Numbered from the stretch's first letter, positions 17,697 to 26,740 are shown. The stretch is DNA of 64,000 nucleotides from DATCMU01 sp036563245 (GCA_036563245.1 DATCMU010000050.1:124001-188000); one strand, 5' to 3'. Notes: a model not told the origin generated them from the sequence alone. A program made the numbers and translations.

Positions 17697-18916
17697 TTGG
17701 GTTCCGACCCCAGCCGGTTTTCGCATGACGTGTGGAAAAGCACAAATAGAAACAGTATGTTATGCGGCAGGCCCAAATTCAAATGAGTGGGCTCGAAGAA
17801 CAGTACGAGCAGCATCGGGGGCGTTACCGCCAGAAATATCGCATCGAGCTTTCGCTGTTCGCAGGTGCCGGGAAGAAGTCGGCGACGACGCCACCGCAAG
17901 TAAGTCGCAGTTAGCAGGGTCGTCAGGAACAACGCCAGGCCAACCACGCCGATATCGAGCACGAGGTTGAGGTAGCCGTTGTGCGCACTGCGCGCCAATG
18001 CGTCGAGTGAAAATTCGTCTGCTCTTGTCCTGAAGCCGAAACCAAGCCACGGGGACAATGTTGCGGTCTGCAGCCCCTGTGCCCAAAGGTCGGCGCGCCC
18101 CGTGAAACCACTGCCGATCCCCCGGTCGGCATCGTCCAAGTGAGTAAGGGCGACCAAACTGTTCGACAACTCGCCGGGAGCACTTGCTGAAAACTGGATC
18201 AGGAGCAACGCCACCGTGGCAGCCACCGCCGTCGGCAAGACAAGCCTGGCAATGCGAGACGGCCGACAGGTGATTGCCAGATGGATCAAAAGGAAAATGA
18301 CCGAAACGATAAAGTACGTGCGCGAAGAGATGACCAGCAAGTAGACGAGAAAGAGCGAGGTCACGACCCAACGCAGCTTCGGCCGATAGGTCTGCGCAAG
18401 GACCAGACCGCAGAATGTGATCGCCCCTAGAACATTCGGCTCGATGCCACCGAAAGTGCGGCCATTGAAGGGAAGAAGAACCGCCGCCAGGAATATGAAC
18501 CCGATCGTCATCACGGGCACGTATCGGAACAGGTCCGTGCCCCTGGTCGCCTCAGTGCGAGCGATCAGGAGAACACCGGCACATGCGGAGTAGGTGACAA
18601 CGCTGTAGGCGAAGGTCCCCGCCGGGTTGATGGACCAGATCGTGGAAAGAAGGCTCCACAGGAACAGACAAACCAAGAGCACGATCGCCGGCCCTTCGTC
18701 GGACAGCCGCTCCTTTCTCCCACGGCCCCGCCACATCGACCAGACCACAAGTAGTCCAAAACTGGCCAGTCCCGCCAACTGAAAGGCTTGTCCGGCCTTG
18801 TTCGCCCGGTAATCCAGAAAGGTCCAGTAGTCCCTCACTGACAACAGGGGCAAACAAAGCATGGCCAACCAACCCGCAAAGAGCATTGGTGGCAAAGATC
18901 TGGACGAAACACGCAT
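17645..18916 (-). CDS. O-antigen ligase/polymerase family membrane protein (Wzy/WaaL-like)
   Basis: 423 residues with ten or more hydrophobic helices and a large periplasmic loop. The loop ends in GRADLWAQGLQTATLSPWLGFG and SAHNGYLNLVLDIGVVGL, the signature of the Wzy_C/O-antigen ligase domain. It is the probable polymerase of repeat units, acting at the periplasmic face. It is the last gene of a five-gene minus-strand operon, six bases after the sulfotransferase. The C-terminal tail is Ala-rich and disordered. Confidence 0.85.
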   Translation of the reverse strand: MRVSSRSLPPMLFAGWLAMLCLPLLSVRDYWTFLDYRANKAGQAFQLAGLASFGLLVVWSMWRGRGRKERLSDEGPAIVLLVCLFLWSLLSTIWSINPAGTFAYSVVTYSACAGVLLIARTEATRGTDLFRYVPVMTIGFIFLAAVLLPFNGRTFGGIEPNVLGAITFCGLVLAQTYRPKLRWVVTSLFLVYLLVISSRTYFIVSVIFLLIHLAITCRPSRIARLVLPTAVAATVALLLIQFSASAPGELSNSLVALTHLDDADRGIGSGFTGRADLWAQGLQTATLSPWLGFGFRTRADEFSLDALARSAHNGYLNLVLDIGVVGLALFLTTLLTATYLRWRRRRLLPGTCEQRKLDAIFLAVTPPMLLVLFFEPTHLNLGLPHNILFLFVLFHTSCENRLGSEPNQAAASAPSLAAIPAGE

Positions 18917-18922
18917 TCGGGA

Positions 18923-19750
18923 TCACTCACTGGCCTTTGCCCCACGCCCCTCGCCGATGCGCCCGGAACGGAAGGTGACGCTGGTGGATGAGAGGGCACG
19001 CAAATCAACCTGATCGATCAGGACGCCATCAGGTTCGTGCCCGGCGAGCCGCGCCAGGCGGGAAATCGCCTCCCGTCGAGCCGCATCCGACCCGCCGCCC
19101 CGCGCACCGACAATCGTTTCGAAACGGATCAGTTCGGCAAACGCATTGCGTTCCGCGGCCTCCAGCCATCCCTCATATTGGCCGGCAATGACCGACATCG
19201 GATCGTGCAGGCAGTCGCCATGCCACCGTGGCGGTATCCCCGCGCGCAGGGCGGCCACGCGCGATGCATCGTCGGGATAGTCATTCACCAGGCGCTCATG
19301 CATGAAATGCCGGCGCAGGCTCTTGATGTAATGCAGGTTCGAAACGGTGACGTCATCGATGTCGCGCGTGACGACCACCAGATTGAAATCGTGCCGCATC
19401 AGTGTGTCCAGAAGCTGCGGCCGCCACGGCAAATGACCCGTTGCAACCTGTCCGGGCCGAACGGTGCGCAAAAGCCGCTCGAATTCGGCAATGTCCGGTT
19501 CGAAATCCATCAACGACTGGTATTTCCCGTGCTGCTGGTGAATGTCCCACGCATCGACATGCAGGCGGGAGAGCGCGAACCCGGGAATCGCGTCGAGAAT
19601 TCCCGTCACCAGGTGCGTACCGGCCTTGGGAAGGCTGTTGACGAAAATGCGCGGGCCGGAGCGCCATACCTGCGACCGGGCCCACGCCCTGTAGGTGCGC
19701 AAGAGCAGCGCGCGAAGGAGCGGGTTTTCGTAGGCAAGTCCCTTTGCCAT
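18923..19750 (-). CDS. Sulfotransferase-domain protein (PAPS-dependent carbohydrate sulfotransferase-like)
   Basis: 275 residues. FVNSLPKAGTHLVTGIL (about 37-53) is the 5'-phosphosulfate loop of PAPS sulfotransferases. VVVTRDIDDVTVSNLHYIKS supplies the Arg and Ser of the 3'-phosphate site. The rest fits the alpha/beta fold of this family. It should transfer sulfate from PAPS to a sugar hydroxyl. It shares one base (TGATG) with the stop of the upstream flippase and sits six bases before the polymerase. Sulfation is therefore most likely on the repeat unit or polymer, although small-molecule or lipid acceptors cannot be excluded. Confidence 0.8.
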   Translation of the reverse strand: MAKGLAYENPLLRALLLRTYRAWARSQVWRSGPRIFVNSLPKAGTHLVTGILDAIPGFALSRLHVDAWDIHQQHGKYQSLMDFEPDIAEFERLLRTVRPGQVATGHLPWRPQLLDTLMRHDFNLVVVTRDIDDVTVSNLHYIKSLRRHFMHERLVNDYPDDASRVAALRAGIPPRWHGDCLHDPMSVIAGQYEGWLEAAERNAFAELIRFETIVGARGGGSDAARREAISRLARLAGHEPDGVLIDQVDLRALSSTSVTFRSGRIGEGRGAKASE

Positions 19751-21072
19751 CAGCTCGCCTGGCCTTCTTGCCTGTTGAACCGGAAGAAATCCCGGCGCAC
19801 GACTTCACCCTGCGCCCCCAGGAGCAGGCAGGAACACAACGCCGTCGCAATGGCGGCGCCCAGTGCGCCCCACTCAGGAATGAGCCAAAGGTTCAGCCCG
19901 ACATTCCCCGCGAATGCAAAGGCATTGGTCGCGCCAAACGCCTTCTGGCTTCCGGCCGCCACAAGCAGCGCGCTGCACGGAATTGACAGTGCCGTGGCAG
20001 CCTGCGCAATCGCCAGGATCACGAAGGTGGAGGCCGATCCGGCGAAACCCGCCCCGAAAACCGTTGACACGAGACTGTCCCGAAAAGGCAGCGCGGCAGT
20101 GAGAAACGGCACCGAAACAGCGACACCGCCTGCCAATGCCCAGACAAGTTGCCTGCGCACCTGATCGACCAGGCCCCTGGCCAAAAGATCGCTGAACACA
20201 GGCGAAAGTGCAGTCATGAGAACGACTTGCGGGAAAGTCAGGACATAGGTCATCCGCATGGCCGCGCCGTACAGCCCGACCTGTTCCATGTTGGAGAGCG
20301 GAGCGAGCATTATCAGGTCTGTGCGACTCATCAGCGCCCTGCTCGACAATCCGAGGAGCAAGGGCAGAGCGGCGGTGATCCAGAGACCCGTATTCATCTT
20401 TGGGCGCTCGGATTTCGCCGCAGGCGGAATGGCACCTGCCACCGCGACAGTGGCGATGCAGATCCCGATGAGGCTACCAGCGACATAGATCATGGCGACC
20501 CCGCCGGCATCTGCGAAAGGCAGGATGAGCGCCACCGCAGCGACCGCCCCCGGGGCGATGATCTCGTCAAAGGCGAGTCCGGATGCCGGCCGGTGCAGCC
20601 CCGCCAGTTCGCCGCGCCGCAACAGCCGCAAAGCCATCGGCAGGATCATCGCCGCGGCAAGTCCGAGCCCCGTTGCCGTCTCCCTTGCACCCGGCAGGTT
20701 CGACCCGGCCCAAAGCAGCATGGCAACCGCCGTTCCGCCAGTCAGCACCGCCACGGTCCCGGCCCGAAGAAAACCGCGCAACAGGCCCAGGTTATTGCCG
20801 ACCAGATACTCGGGCAGCCGGCGCATCGCCAGCGCCGGCCATCCCAGCGAGCCGAACTGCGCGGCGATGGTGGCCACGCCGAGCGCGAAGGCAAAGGTGC
20901 CGTAGCCGGCAGTGCCGAGCTGGCGCGCCAGCAGAACCGTCATCGCCAATTGCATCAGACGCCCGATGACGGCAACCAGGAACGAGGTGGACAACCTCCG
21001 CCCAAGGCCGGCCAAAGCGCCCTCAGCAAGACGCCCGGCTTCCGGCCCGGCCAGCCGCCCCTCACGCCGCAT
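19750..21072 (-). CDS. Wzx-like polysaccharide flippase
   Basis: 440 residues and about twelve to fourteen membrane helices. STSFLVAVIGRLMQLAMTVLLARQLGTAGYGTFAFALGVATIAAQFG matches the N-terminus of Wzx/RfbX-type oligosaccharide flippases. Its ATG lies inside the 3' end of the epimerase gene (11-base overlap), and the sulfotransferase starts on its stop codon, so it is embedded in the operon. It is the likely translocase for the repeat unit built by this operon. Confidence 0.85.
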   Translation of the reverse strand: MRREGRLAGPEAGRLAEGALAGLGRRLSTSFLVAVIGRLMQLAMTVLLARQLGTAGYGTFAFALGVATIAAQFGSLGWPALAMRRLPEYLVGNNLGLLRGFLRAGTVAVLTGGTAVAMLLWAGSNLPGARETATGLGLAAAMILPMALRLLRRGELAGLHRPASGLAFDEIIAPGAVAAVALILPFADAGGVAMIYVAGSLIGICIATVAVAGAIPPAAKSERPKMNTGLWITAALPLLLGLSSRALMSRTDLIMLAPLSNMEQVGLYGAAMRMTYVLTFPQVVLMTALSPVFSDLLARGLVDQVRRQLVWALAGGVAVSVPFLTAALPFRDSLVSTVFGAGFAGSASTFVILAIAQAATALSIPCSALLVAAGSQKAFGATNAFAFAGNVGLNLWLIPEWGALGAAIATALCSCLLLGAQGEVVRRDFFRFNRQEGQAS

Positions 21073-22063
21073 CGCGTTTCAGATCGTTCCGCCGCACCTG
21101 CGCCTCGATCCACGCATAGGTCTTTTCCAACCCCTGCCTCAGCGTCATCGAGGGCCGCCAGCCAAGCCGTTCCTCGATCAGCCGATTGTCGGAGTTGCGG
21201 CCGCGCACCCCCAGCGGGCCCGGGATATGGTTCTTGTGCAGGGTCTTGCCGGCGATGTCGGCGACGATGTCCACAAGCTGGTTGATGGTGACCATCTCGT
21301 CCGACCCAATATTGACCGGACCTTCGAACCCCGAGCGTGTCAGGCGCAGCGTGCCTTCGAGACATTCGTCGATAAAGAGGAAGGATCGGGTCTGCTCCCC
21401 ATCGCCCCAGATCTCGATCTCCCCGTTATTGGCCGCCATCGCGACCTTGCGGCAGATCGCGGCGGGGGCCTTTTCCTTGCCGCCGGTCCAGGTGCCGTCG
21501 GGCCCGAAGATGTTGTGATAGCGCGCCACCCGGTTCGACATGCCGTGATTGCGGTTGTAGGCAAGGAACAGTCGTTCGGAGAACAGCTTCTCCCAGCCAT
21601 ATTCGCTGTCGGGCGCGGCCGGATAGGCGCTGTCCTCGGCGCAATTGGGATTGTCGGGATCTTCCTGGTTATAGGCGGGATACATGCACGCCGAAGACGA
21701 GTAGAACACCCGCCCGATATTCCTGCGATAGCATCGGTCGGCAACGTTGAGATTGATGCTGGCGGAATTGTGCATGATGTCGGCGTCATGCTCACCGGTA
21801 AAGATGTAGCCCGCGCCGCCCATGTCCGCGGCCAACTGGTAGACCTCATCGAACCGGCGGTCGATGGCGCGGTCGCACACCGCCTGTTCCCTGAGGTCGC
21901 CGATCATGAAGTCGTCGGCTTCGGTGGCCGAAAAGTCGGGGAACTTCAGGTCGACGCCGCGCACCCAGAAGCCTTCGCTCTTCAGCCGGCGCACCAGGTG
22001 GCTGCCGATGAAGCCCCCCGCGCCCAGCACCAGCGCGGACTTCGAGACCCTGGTGGAAATCAT
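21062..22063 (-). CDS. NAD-dependent GDP-mannose 3,5-epimerase-like enzyme (GDP-L-galactose forming)
   Basis: 333 residues from the ATG at 22063, which overlaps the upstream stop (ATGA). It is an extended SDR: LVLGAGGFIGSHL binds NAD (about 11-23). The catalytic set known from plant GME can be aligned: SSSACMYP (Cys126), Tyr155/Lys159 in YGWEKL, and Lys198 in GGKEKAP. The sequence tracks plant GME through ARYHNIFGPDGTW, WGDGEQTRSFLFIDECLEG and GVRGRNSDN. GME converts GDP-mannose to GDP-L-galactose and GDP-L-gulose. With manC in the locus this predicts L-galactose or L-gulose in the polymer. Another GDP- or dTDP-sugar epimerase is the alternative. Confidence 0.85.
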   Translation of the reverse strand: MISTRVSKSALVLGAGGFIGSHLVRRLKSEGFWVRGVDLKFPDFSATEADDFMIGDLREQAVCDRAIDRRFDEVYQLAADMGGAGYIFTGEHDADIMHNSASINLNVADRCYRRNIGRVFYSSSACMYPAYNQEDPDNPNCAEDSAYPAAPDSEYGWEKLFSERLFLAYNRNHGMSNRVARYHNIFGPDGTWTGGKEKAPAAICRKVAMAANNGEIEIWGDGEQTRSFLFIDECLEGTLRLTRSGFEGPVNIGSDEMVTINQLVDIVADIAGKTLHKNHIPGPLGVRGRNSDNRLIEERLGWRPSMTLRQGLEKTYAWIEAQVRRNDLKRDAA

Positions 22064-23301
22064 TTCAATGCATCCTTCAAGACAAGTGGGAACGAAACGG
22101 ATTTGCGCGCGCCCGCATCTTTGGCGGCGGCTTCGAGCACACTTTCGAAACGGTCGGCGATGGTGCCCAGATCGAATGCGCGTTCGGCATATGCGCGCGC
22201 CTGCTTGCCCATCGCGATCCGCTCGCCGGGCGATGCAATCAGGCGCCGGGCGAGCAACGGCAGCACATCCGGCTGGCGTGGATCGCACACCAGCCCCACC
22301 CCTTCACGCTCGATCAGCCGGTGCGCCAGGTTCTTCCTGGGAATGGCGGCAACGATCGGCCGGCCGGCGCACATGTAGGAAAGTACCTTCGAGGGAACCG
22401 AAAATGCCCCTGCATCTTGCTCGATCATGGCCACGAAGAGGTCTGCGCCCCCCAGCATGTCGGGCAGCCGCTCATAGGGAACCCAGGGGGCAACAGTGAG
22501 GTTGTTCACGCCCTCCTCGATTGCCTCACGACGCAGTTGCTCGGCCGCCGGCCCCTCGGAAAACACATAGACATGCGCATCCACGGCACGCGCCACTTCG
22601 ATCAGCAGGCGAGGGTTGTGCTTGTAACCGAGGGTGCCCGAATAAACGATCCGCGCGCCCCGGTGCGGCATGTTCGCCCGTGCCCAGGCATTGTCGCGCG
22701 GTCGCTGCGCAATCTCGTCGAGCGATGCCCAGTTTTCGACCACGCTGATCTGCCGGCGCGCAATGCCGCGCTCGCACAGCACATCGGCAAAGTCCTGCGC
22801 AATGGCGACCACATGTTCGCTGGCGGCAAGCATGCCGAATTCGAGCCGCCGGTAATGGGCGCCGATCAGTTTCCCCGCAAGCCCCAGCCTGTCCGAAAGG
22901 ATGCGTCCGATCGCTTCGGAGTAGATATCCTGCAGCCAGAAGACAAAGCCCGCCTGGACGTCGCGCGTTGCCCGCAGGATTTGGCTCTGGCAGTCGAGCG
23001 GCGCATTGCTGGAAAGAACGACGTCCGGGCGAAAGGCGCGAATGCGCCGGCCAATCGCCTTGCCGATCTCGATTTCCTGGGCACGGCGGCGCACGAAACT
23101 GTGCTTGGCAAACGGCTTGCGCGTGCGGATGCCCTCGACTTCGAACCCGGTCGGATTGTCCGGGCGCCTGACCAGGTCACCCTTGGGGGTCTGGAACACG
23201 GCCGAATGAATGTGCAGGACATCGTGTCCGCGCCGCGCCAGTTCGCGCGACAGCCCGACCTGGAAGGGATGACCGGAATAGTCATGCAACACGATCCTCA
23301 T
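22060..23301 (-). CDS. GT4-family glycosyltransferase (WcaI-like)
   Basis: 413 residues, first gene of the five-gene minus-strand polysaccharide operon. The N-terminus RIVLHDYSGHPFQVGLSRELARRGHDVLHIH and the motif GFVFWLQDIYSEA resemble WcaI-type colanic-acid glycosyltransferases. The C-terminal donor domain contains IVYSGTLGYKHNPRLLIEVA and FSVPSKVLSYMCAGRPIVAAI. It transfers a sugar to the growing lipid-linked unit in the cytoplasm. Its place directly before the epimerase makes an L-galactose donor possible, but this is only a guess from context. Confidence 0.85.
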   Translation of the reverse strand: MRIVLHDYSGHPFQVGLSRELARRGHDVLHIHSAVFQTPKGDLVRRPDNPTGFEVEGIRTRKPFAKHSFVRRRAQEIEIGKAIGRRIRAFRPDVVLSSNAPLDCQSQILRATRDVQAGFVFWLQDIYSEAIGRILSDRLGLAGKLIGAHYRRLEFGMLAASEHVVAIAQDFADVLCERGIARRQISVVENWASLDEIAQRPRDNAWARANMPHRGARIVYSGTLGYKHNPRLLIEVARAVDAHVYVFSEGPAAEQLRREAIEEGVNNLTVAPWVPYERLPDMLGGADLFVAMIEQDAGAFSVPSKVLSYMCAGRPIVAAIPRKNLAHRLIEREGVGLVCDPRQPDVLPLLARRLIASPGERIAMGKQARAYAERAFDLGTIADRFESVLEAAAKDAGARKSVSFPLVLKDALK

Positions 23302-23433
23302 GGCCGCCCCCGGTTGAGGGCCTTCGAAGAGGCGTCGAATTGTGGCGTGGTGTGTTGCATGATCGTGCCTGCATGCGCGTTTCAGCCGGATCGGCTGCCC
23401 AAATGGCTAGCCGCCTTCGCAGGTCGCAACAAT

Positions 23434-23450
23434 TTGGGGATGCCCCCTAG
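23434..23450. promoter_or_regulatory. Palindrome upstream of the polysaccharide operon
   Basis: GGGG-ATG-CCCC is embedded in TTGGGGATGCCCCCTAG, about 135 bases before the first glycosyltransferase start. It is a possible regulator-binding site; the regulator is unknown. Confidence 0.25.
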
Positions 23451-23490
23451 TGGCAAGTCTGAACACAAAGGGACAGGCAGGTACCGGAAA

Positions 23491-23522
23491 CAAAAAACCC
23501 GGACGCGATTGGCGCCCGGGTC
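23491..23522 (-). terminator. Rho-independent terminator of efp
   Basis: On the minus strand ACCCGG and CCGGGT bracket a partly paired loop and are followed by TTTTTTG, 54 bases past the efp stop. Confidence 0.75.
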
Positions 23523-23575
23523 CTGTCGTTCTCGCTGGCCTTAAGGCCGATGGATCGGCGCCGCGCGCCGCCCGA

Positions 23576-24145
23576 TCAATCCTTGGCGCGTTCGACGTAT
23601 GAACCGTCTTCGGTCATGATCACCACGCGGGTACCCGGCGTGATGTGCGGGGGCACCATGGTGCGCACCCCATTCGAAAGCACGGCGGGCTTGAAGGAGG
23701 ACGAGGCGGTCTGCCCCTTCACAACCGGTTCGGTCTCGGTAATTTCGAGGGTCACGCGCGGCGGCAGTTGCACGGCAAGCGGCACGGCATTGTGCAGGCT
23801 GACGATCACCGTCATCCCGTCCTGGAGATACGCCTTCTGGTCGCCGATCACATCCTCGGGCACCGCGATCTGGTCGTAGTTCTCCGGGTTCATGAAGTGG
23901 AATCCCTCGCCATCCTCATAGAGGAAGGTGAAGTCGCGGTCGTCCACGAACGCCTTCTCGACCTGCTCGGTTGTCCGGTAGCGCTCGGACACCTTCACGC
24001 CGTCGCTGATGCGCCGCATATCGACCTGGGTCACCGGTGTGCCCTTGCCGGGATGGATGTTCTGCGCGGTAAGCACCACATAGAGCTTGCCGTCGACATC
24101 GACGACATGGCCCTTGCGCAACGTAGAGGCGATAACCTTCACCAT
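23576..24145 (-). CDS. efp: Translation elongation factor P
   Basis: 189 residues, the normal length, starting MVKVIASTLRKGHVV. The modification loop is IHPGKGTP with Lys34 at its tip, which is the residue beta-lysylated by EpmA/EpmB. KOW-like N-terminal and two OB domains are evident, with DGSYVERAKD at the C-terminus. EF-P relieves ribosome stalling at polyproline. A much longer frame continues upstream on this strand, but it is antisense to epmA and I reject it. The gene is divergent from epmA-epmB, so enzyme and substrate share a control region. Confidence 0.95.
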   Translation of the reverse strand: MVKVIASTLRKGHVVDVDGKLYVVLTAQNIHPGKGTPVTQVDMRRISDGVKVSERYRTTEQVEKAFVDDRDFTFLYEDGEGFHFMNPENYDQIAVPEDVIGDQKAYLQDGMTVIVSLHNAVPLAVQLPPRVTLEITETEPVVKGQTASSSFKPAVLSNGVRTMVPPHITPGTRVVIMTEDGSYVERAKD

Positions 24146-24406
24146 GGGATTTCTCAATGGCTCCTTGGGACTGCGAAATCGCGCTTCGGCGGCGTCTGTG
24201 CCACCGGACTGGCGCGTGGGATGAACACTGGACGCCGGGATTAGCCCAAAACCGCGCGAATCGCTAGCCCTGTGGCGCAAACTGTCCCTTTCGCCCACTC
24301 GACGCCGCCCCTCGCATTGTCTAGGAGTTTCGTCGCGACAATGTCGCCGCGCCGCCGAACGACCGGAATCGGCCGCCGTGCCTTGCGCCGAAGTGGAAGA
24401 ACCGAA

Positions 24407-25477
24407 TTGCCCAACCCGACCTCGACATCCCAGGCGTCGCCATGGTGGACACCCCACGTCCACGCAGACCGCCGGGCGTTCCTGATCGGGCGTAACCGGA
24501 TTCAGCGCGCCCTTCGCGATTTTCTCGCGGCATCGGATTTCGTCGAGGTCGAAACCGCCGCCCTGCAGGTGTCGCCGGGCAACGAGGCGCATCTGCATGC
24601 CTTCTCGACCCGGTCCATCAATCCCGATGGCAGCGAAGCGCCGCTGTTTCTGCACACTTCGCCGGAATTTGCGTGCAAGAAGCTGCTCGCCGCCGGCGAA
24701 CCGCGCATCGCCTGCTTTGCCCATGTCTACCGCAATCGCGAGCGCAGCCCGTTGCACCACCCCGAATTCACCATGCTCGAATGGTATCGCACCGGCGAGC
24801 CCTACGAGACGCTGATGGCCGACTGCGCCAATATGCTCGCCCTCGCCGCCGAGGCGGCAGAAACCAGCGAATTCCGTTTTGGCGGCATAACCGTCGATCC
24901 TTTCGCCGCACCGGAACGCGTGGGCGTGTCCGAGGCTTTCGAGCGGTTCGCCGGCATCGACCTGCTCGAAACCATCGACCGCGATGCGCAGACCGATCGC
25001 GATGGCCTCGCCGCGGCGCTCGCCGCCGCCGGCATACGCACCGCACCGGACGACACCTGGTCCGATCTGTTCTCGCGCGTTTTGGTCGAACGCATCGAAC
25101 CGCAGCTCGGGCGCGGTCGCGCGACCATTCTCGACCGCTATCCGGCACCCGAGGCAGCCCTTGCCCGCCGAACTGCCGACGATCCAAGGCTCTCCGAACG
25201 TTTCGAACTTTATGCGTGCGGCGTCGAGTTGGCCAACGGGTTCGGCGAACTTACCGACCCCGAGGAGCAACGCCGGCGCTTCGAAGCGGAAATGGACGAA
25301 AAGCAGCGTGTATACGGCGAGCGCTATCCGCTCGATGAGGATTTCCTGGCCGCGCTCGCCATCATGCCCGAGGCGAGCGGCATCGCACTCGGGTTCGACC
25401 GCCTCGTGATGCTGGCAACTGGTGCCCAGCGGATCGATCAGGTGATCTGGACCCCTGTCGCGGAGACGGGGCGATGA
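24407..25477 (+). CDS. epmA: EF-P--(R)-beta-lysine ligase
   Basis: A truncated class II lysyl-tRNA synthetase paralogue without the anticodon-binding domain. Motif 2 is FAHVYRNRERSPLHHPEFTMLEWYR and motif 3 is GIALGFDRLVMLATG. It attaches beta-lysine to Lys34 of EF-P. The TTG at 24407 gives 356 residues and has GGAAGA six bases upstream; the frame also opens at an ATG at 24341 and further up at 24272. The stop overlaps the next start (ATGA). The efp gene lies divergently 260 bases away. Confidence 0.9.
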   Translation: MPNPTSTSQASPWWTPHVHADRRAFLIGRNRIQRALRDFLAASDFVEVETAALQVSPGNEAHLHAFSTRSINPDGSEAPLFLHTSPEFACKKLLAAGEPRIACFAHVYRNRERSPLHHPEFTMLEWYRTGEPYETLMADCANMLALAAEAAETSEFRFGGITVDPFAAPERVGVSEAFERFAGIDLLETIDRDAQTDRDGLAAALAAAGIRTAPDDTWSDLFSRVLVERIEPQLGRGRATILDRYPAPEAALARRTADDPRLSERFELYACGVELANGFGELTDPEEQRRRFEAEMDEKQRVYGERYPLDEDFLAALAIMPEASGIALGFDRLVMLATGAQRIDQVIWTPVAETGR

Positions 25478-26526
25478 AATCGGGGCGGACGGTGACGACC
25501 CCTGAAGACCTCGAGCGGGCCGGCTTGCTCGCACCCGGCCACCGTGGCGAGGCCGATGCCGTCGCCGCCCGCTATGCCATTGCGGTCACACCGGCCATCG
25601 CCGCCCTGATCGACCGGGACGATCCGAACGACCCCATCGCCCGGCAGTTCCTGCCCGACGCCGCCGAACTCGAGATCCAGCCCGGTGAACGGGCCGATCC
25701 GATTGGCGACGACGCGCATTCCCCGGTCGAGGGCATCGTGCACCGTTACCCCGATCGCGTTCTCCTCAAGGCCGTGCATGTCTGTCCGGTCTACTGCCGC
25801 TTCTGTTTCCGCCGCGAGATGGTGGGTCCTGGTGGCGAAGGCACGCTGGACACCCGGCAGCTCGAAACCGCTTTCGGCTACATTTCCGACCACCCCGAAA
25901 TCTGGGAAGTGATCCTCACCGGGGGCGACCCGCTCATTCTCTCGGCGCGCCGCCTTGAAGAGATCATGGCACGGCTGGGCGCCATTCCACACGTCAGGAT
26001 CATAAGGATTCACACGAGGGTGCCAGTCGCCGAACCATCAAGAATCGACGAGCGTCTGGTCGCCGCGATCGGCAGTTCCGGCAAGCCGGTCTTCGTTGCC
26101 GTGCATGCCAATCACCCACGCGAATTGAGCAAGGACATGCGGGCGGCGTGCGGGCGACTGGTCGACGCCGGCATCGTCCTGCTGGGACAGTCGGTTCTGC
26201 TGCGCGGGGTTAACGACGACGCCGAGATCCTCGCCGACCTCATGCGCGCGTTTGTCGAGACGCGGATCAGGCCCTACTACCTGCACCATCCCGACCTCGC
26301 GCCCGGCACGAGCCATTTCCGCCTCGGCATCGCCGAAGGGCAAGCCCTTGTCGCCGGCATGCGCGGGCGCCTTTCAGGCCTTTGCCAACCCACCTATGTC
26401 CTCGATATCCCCGGCGGATTTGGCAAGATCGACCTCAACGGTCCCGCCATCCAGGACACTGGCGACGGCTGCTGGATCGTTACCGACTTCAGGGGCAACC
26501 GGCACCGCTACCCACCCGAGGAATGA
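25474..26526 (+). CDS. epmB: Lysine-2,3-aminomutase-like radical SAM protein (EpmB role)
   Basis: 350 residues, closer in size to EpmB than to clostridial KamA (over 400). The radical-SAM cluster motif CPVYCRFC is at about residues 109-116. The PLP lysine region near the C-terminus reads YVLDIPGGFGKI. The enzyme converts (S)-alpha-lysine to (R)-beta-lysine for EpmA, whose gene overlaps it by 4 bases. I see no epmC hydroxylase gene here. It is the last core gene before the tRNA-Lys island. Confidence 0.88.
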   Translation: MKSGRTVTTPEDLERAGLLAPGHRGEADAVAARYAIAVTPAIAALIDRDDPNDPIARQFLPDAAELEIQPGERADPIGDDAHSPVEGIVHRYPDRVLLKAVHVCPVYCRFCFRREMVGPGGEGTLDTRQLETAFGYISDHPEIWEVILTGGDPLILSARRLEEIMARLGAIPHVRIIRIHTRVPVAEPSRIDERLVAAIGSSGKPVFVAVHANHPRELSKDMRAACGRLVDAGIVLLGQSVLLRGVNDDAEILADLMRAFVETRIRPYYLHHPDLAPGTSHFRLGIAEGQALVAGMRGRLSGLCQPTYVLDIPGGFGKIDLNGPAIQDTGDGCWIVTDFRGNRHRYPPEE

Positions 26527-26693
26527 CTGGCGGCCGATGGCCAGTCTGCGGGATCGCGCGCGACCCAATGCATGCGGTTGCATGCGGTCGCCGGATTCAC
26601 AGCGGGAATGGCCCTGCTCTGCTAGAATGCGGAGTGTAACGAATGGGAAAAAGTGTAAAAGATTTCTCGGGCGAAGCCGAAAAAGCCTTATGT

Positions 26694-26740
26694 TTGGTGG
26701 GTGTACAAGGACTCGAACCTTGGACCCGCTGATTAAGAGT
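26694..26740 (-). repeat. attL: duplicated 3' fragment of tRNA-Lys
   Basis: Identical over 47 bases to 41577-41623. It covers the encoded CCA, acceptor 3' strand, T arm and part of the anticodon arm. It lacks the 5' half, so it is not a functional tRNA. The hairpin at about 26662-26690 with flanking T runs on the minus strand was probably the original tRNA terminator before integration. Confidence 0.92.

Noticed and set aside
24146..25534. Long N-terminal extension of efp (652-codon minus frame)
   Set aside because: The part before MVKVIAST is antisense to epmA and unlike any EF-P; normal EF-P length is reached from 24145.
26694..26740. Second tRNA-Lys gene
   Set aside because: Only the 3' half is present; sequence diverges from the tRNA directly after the 47-base repeat.
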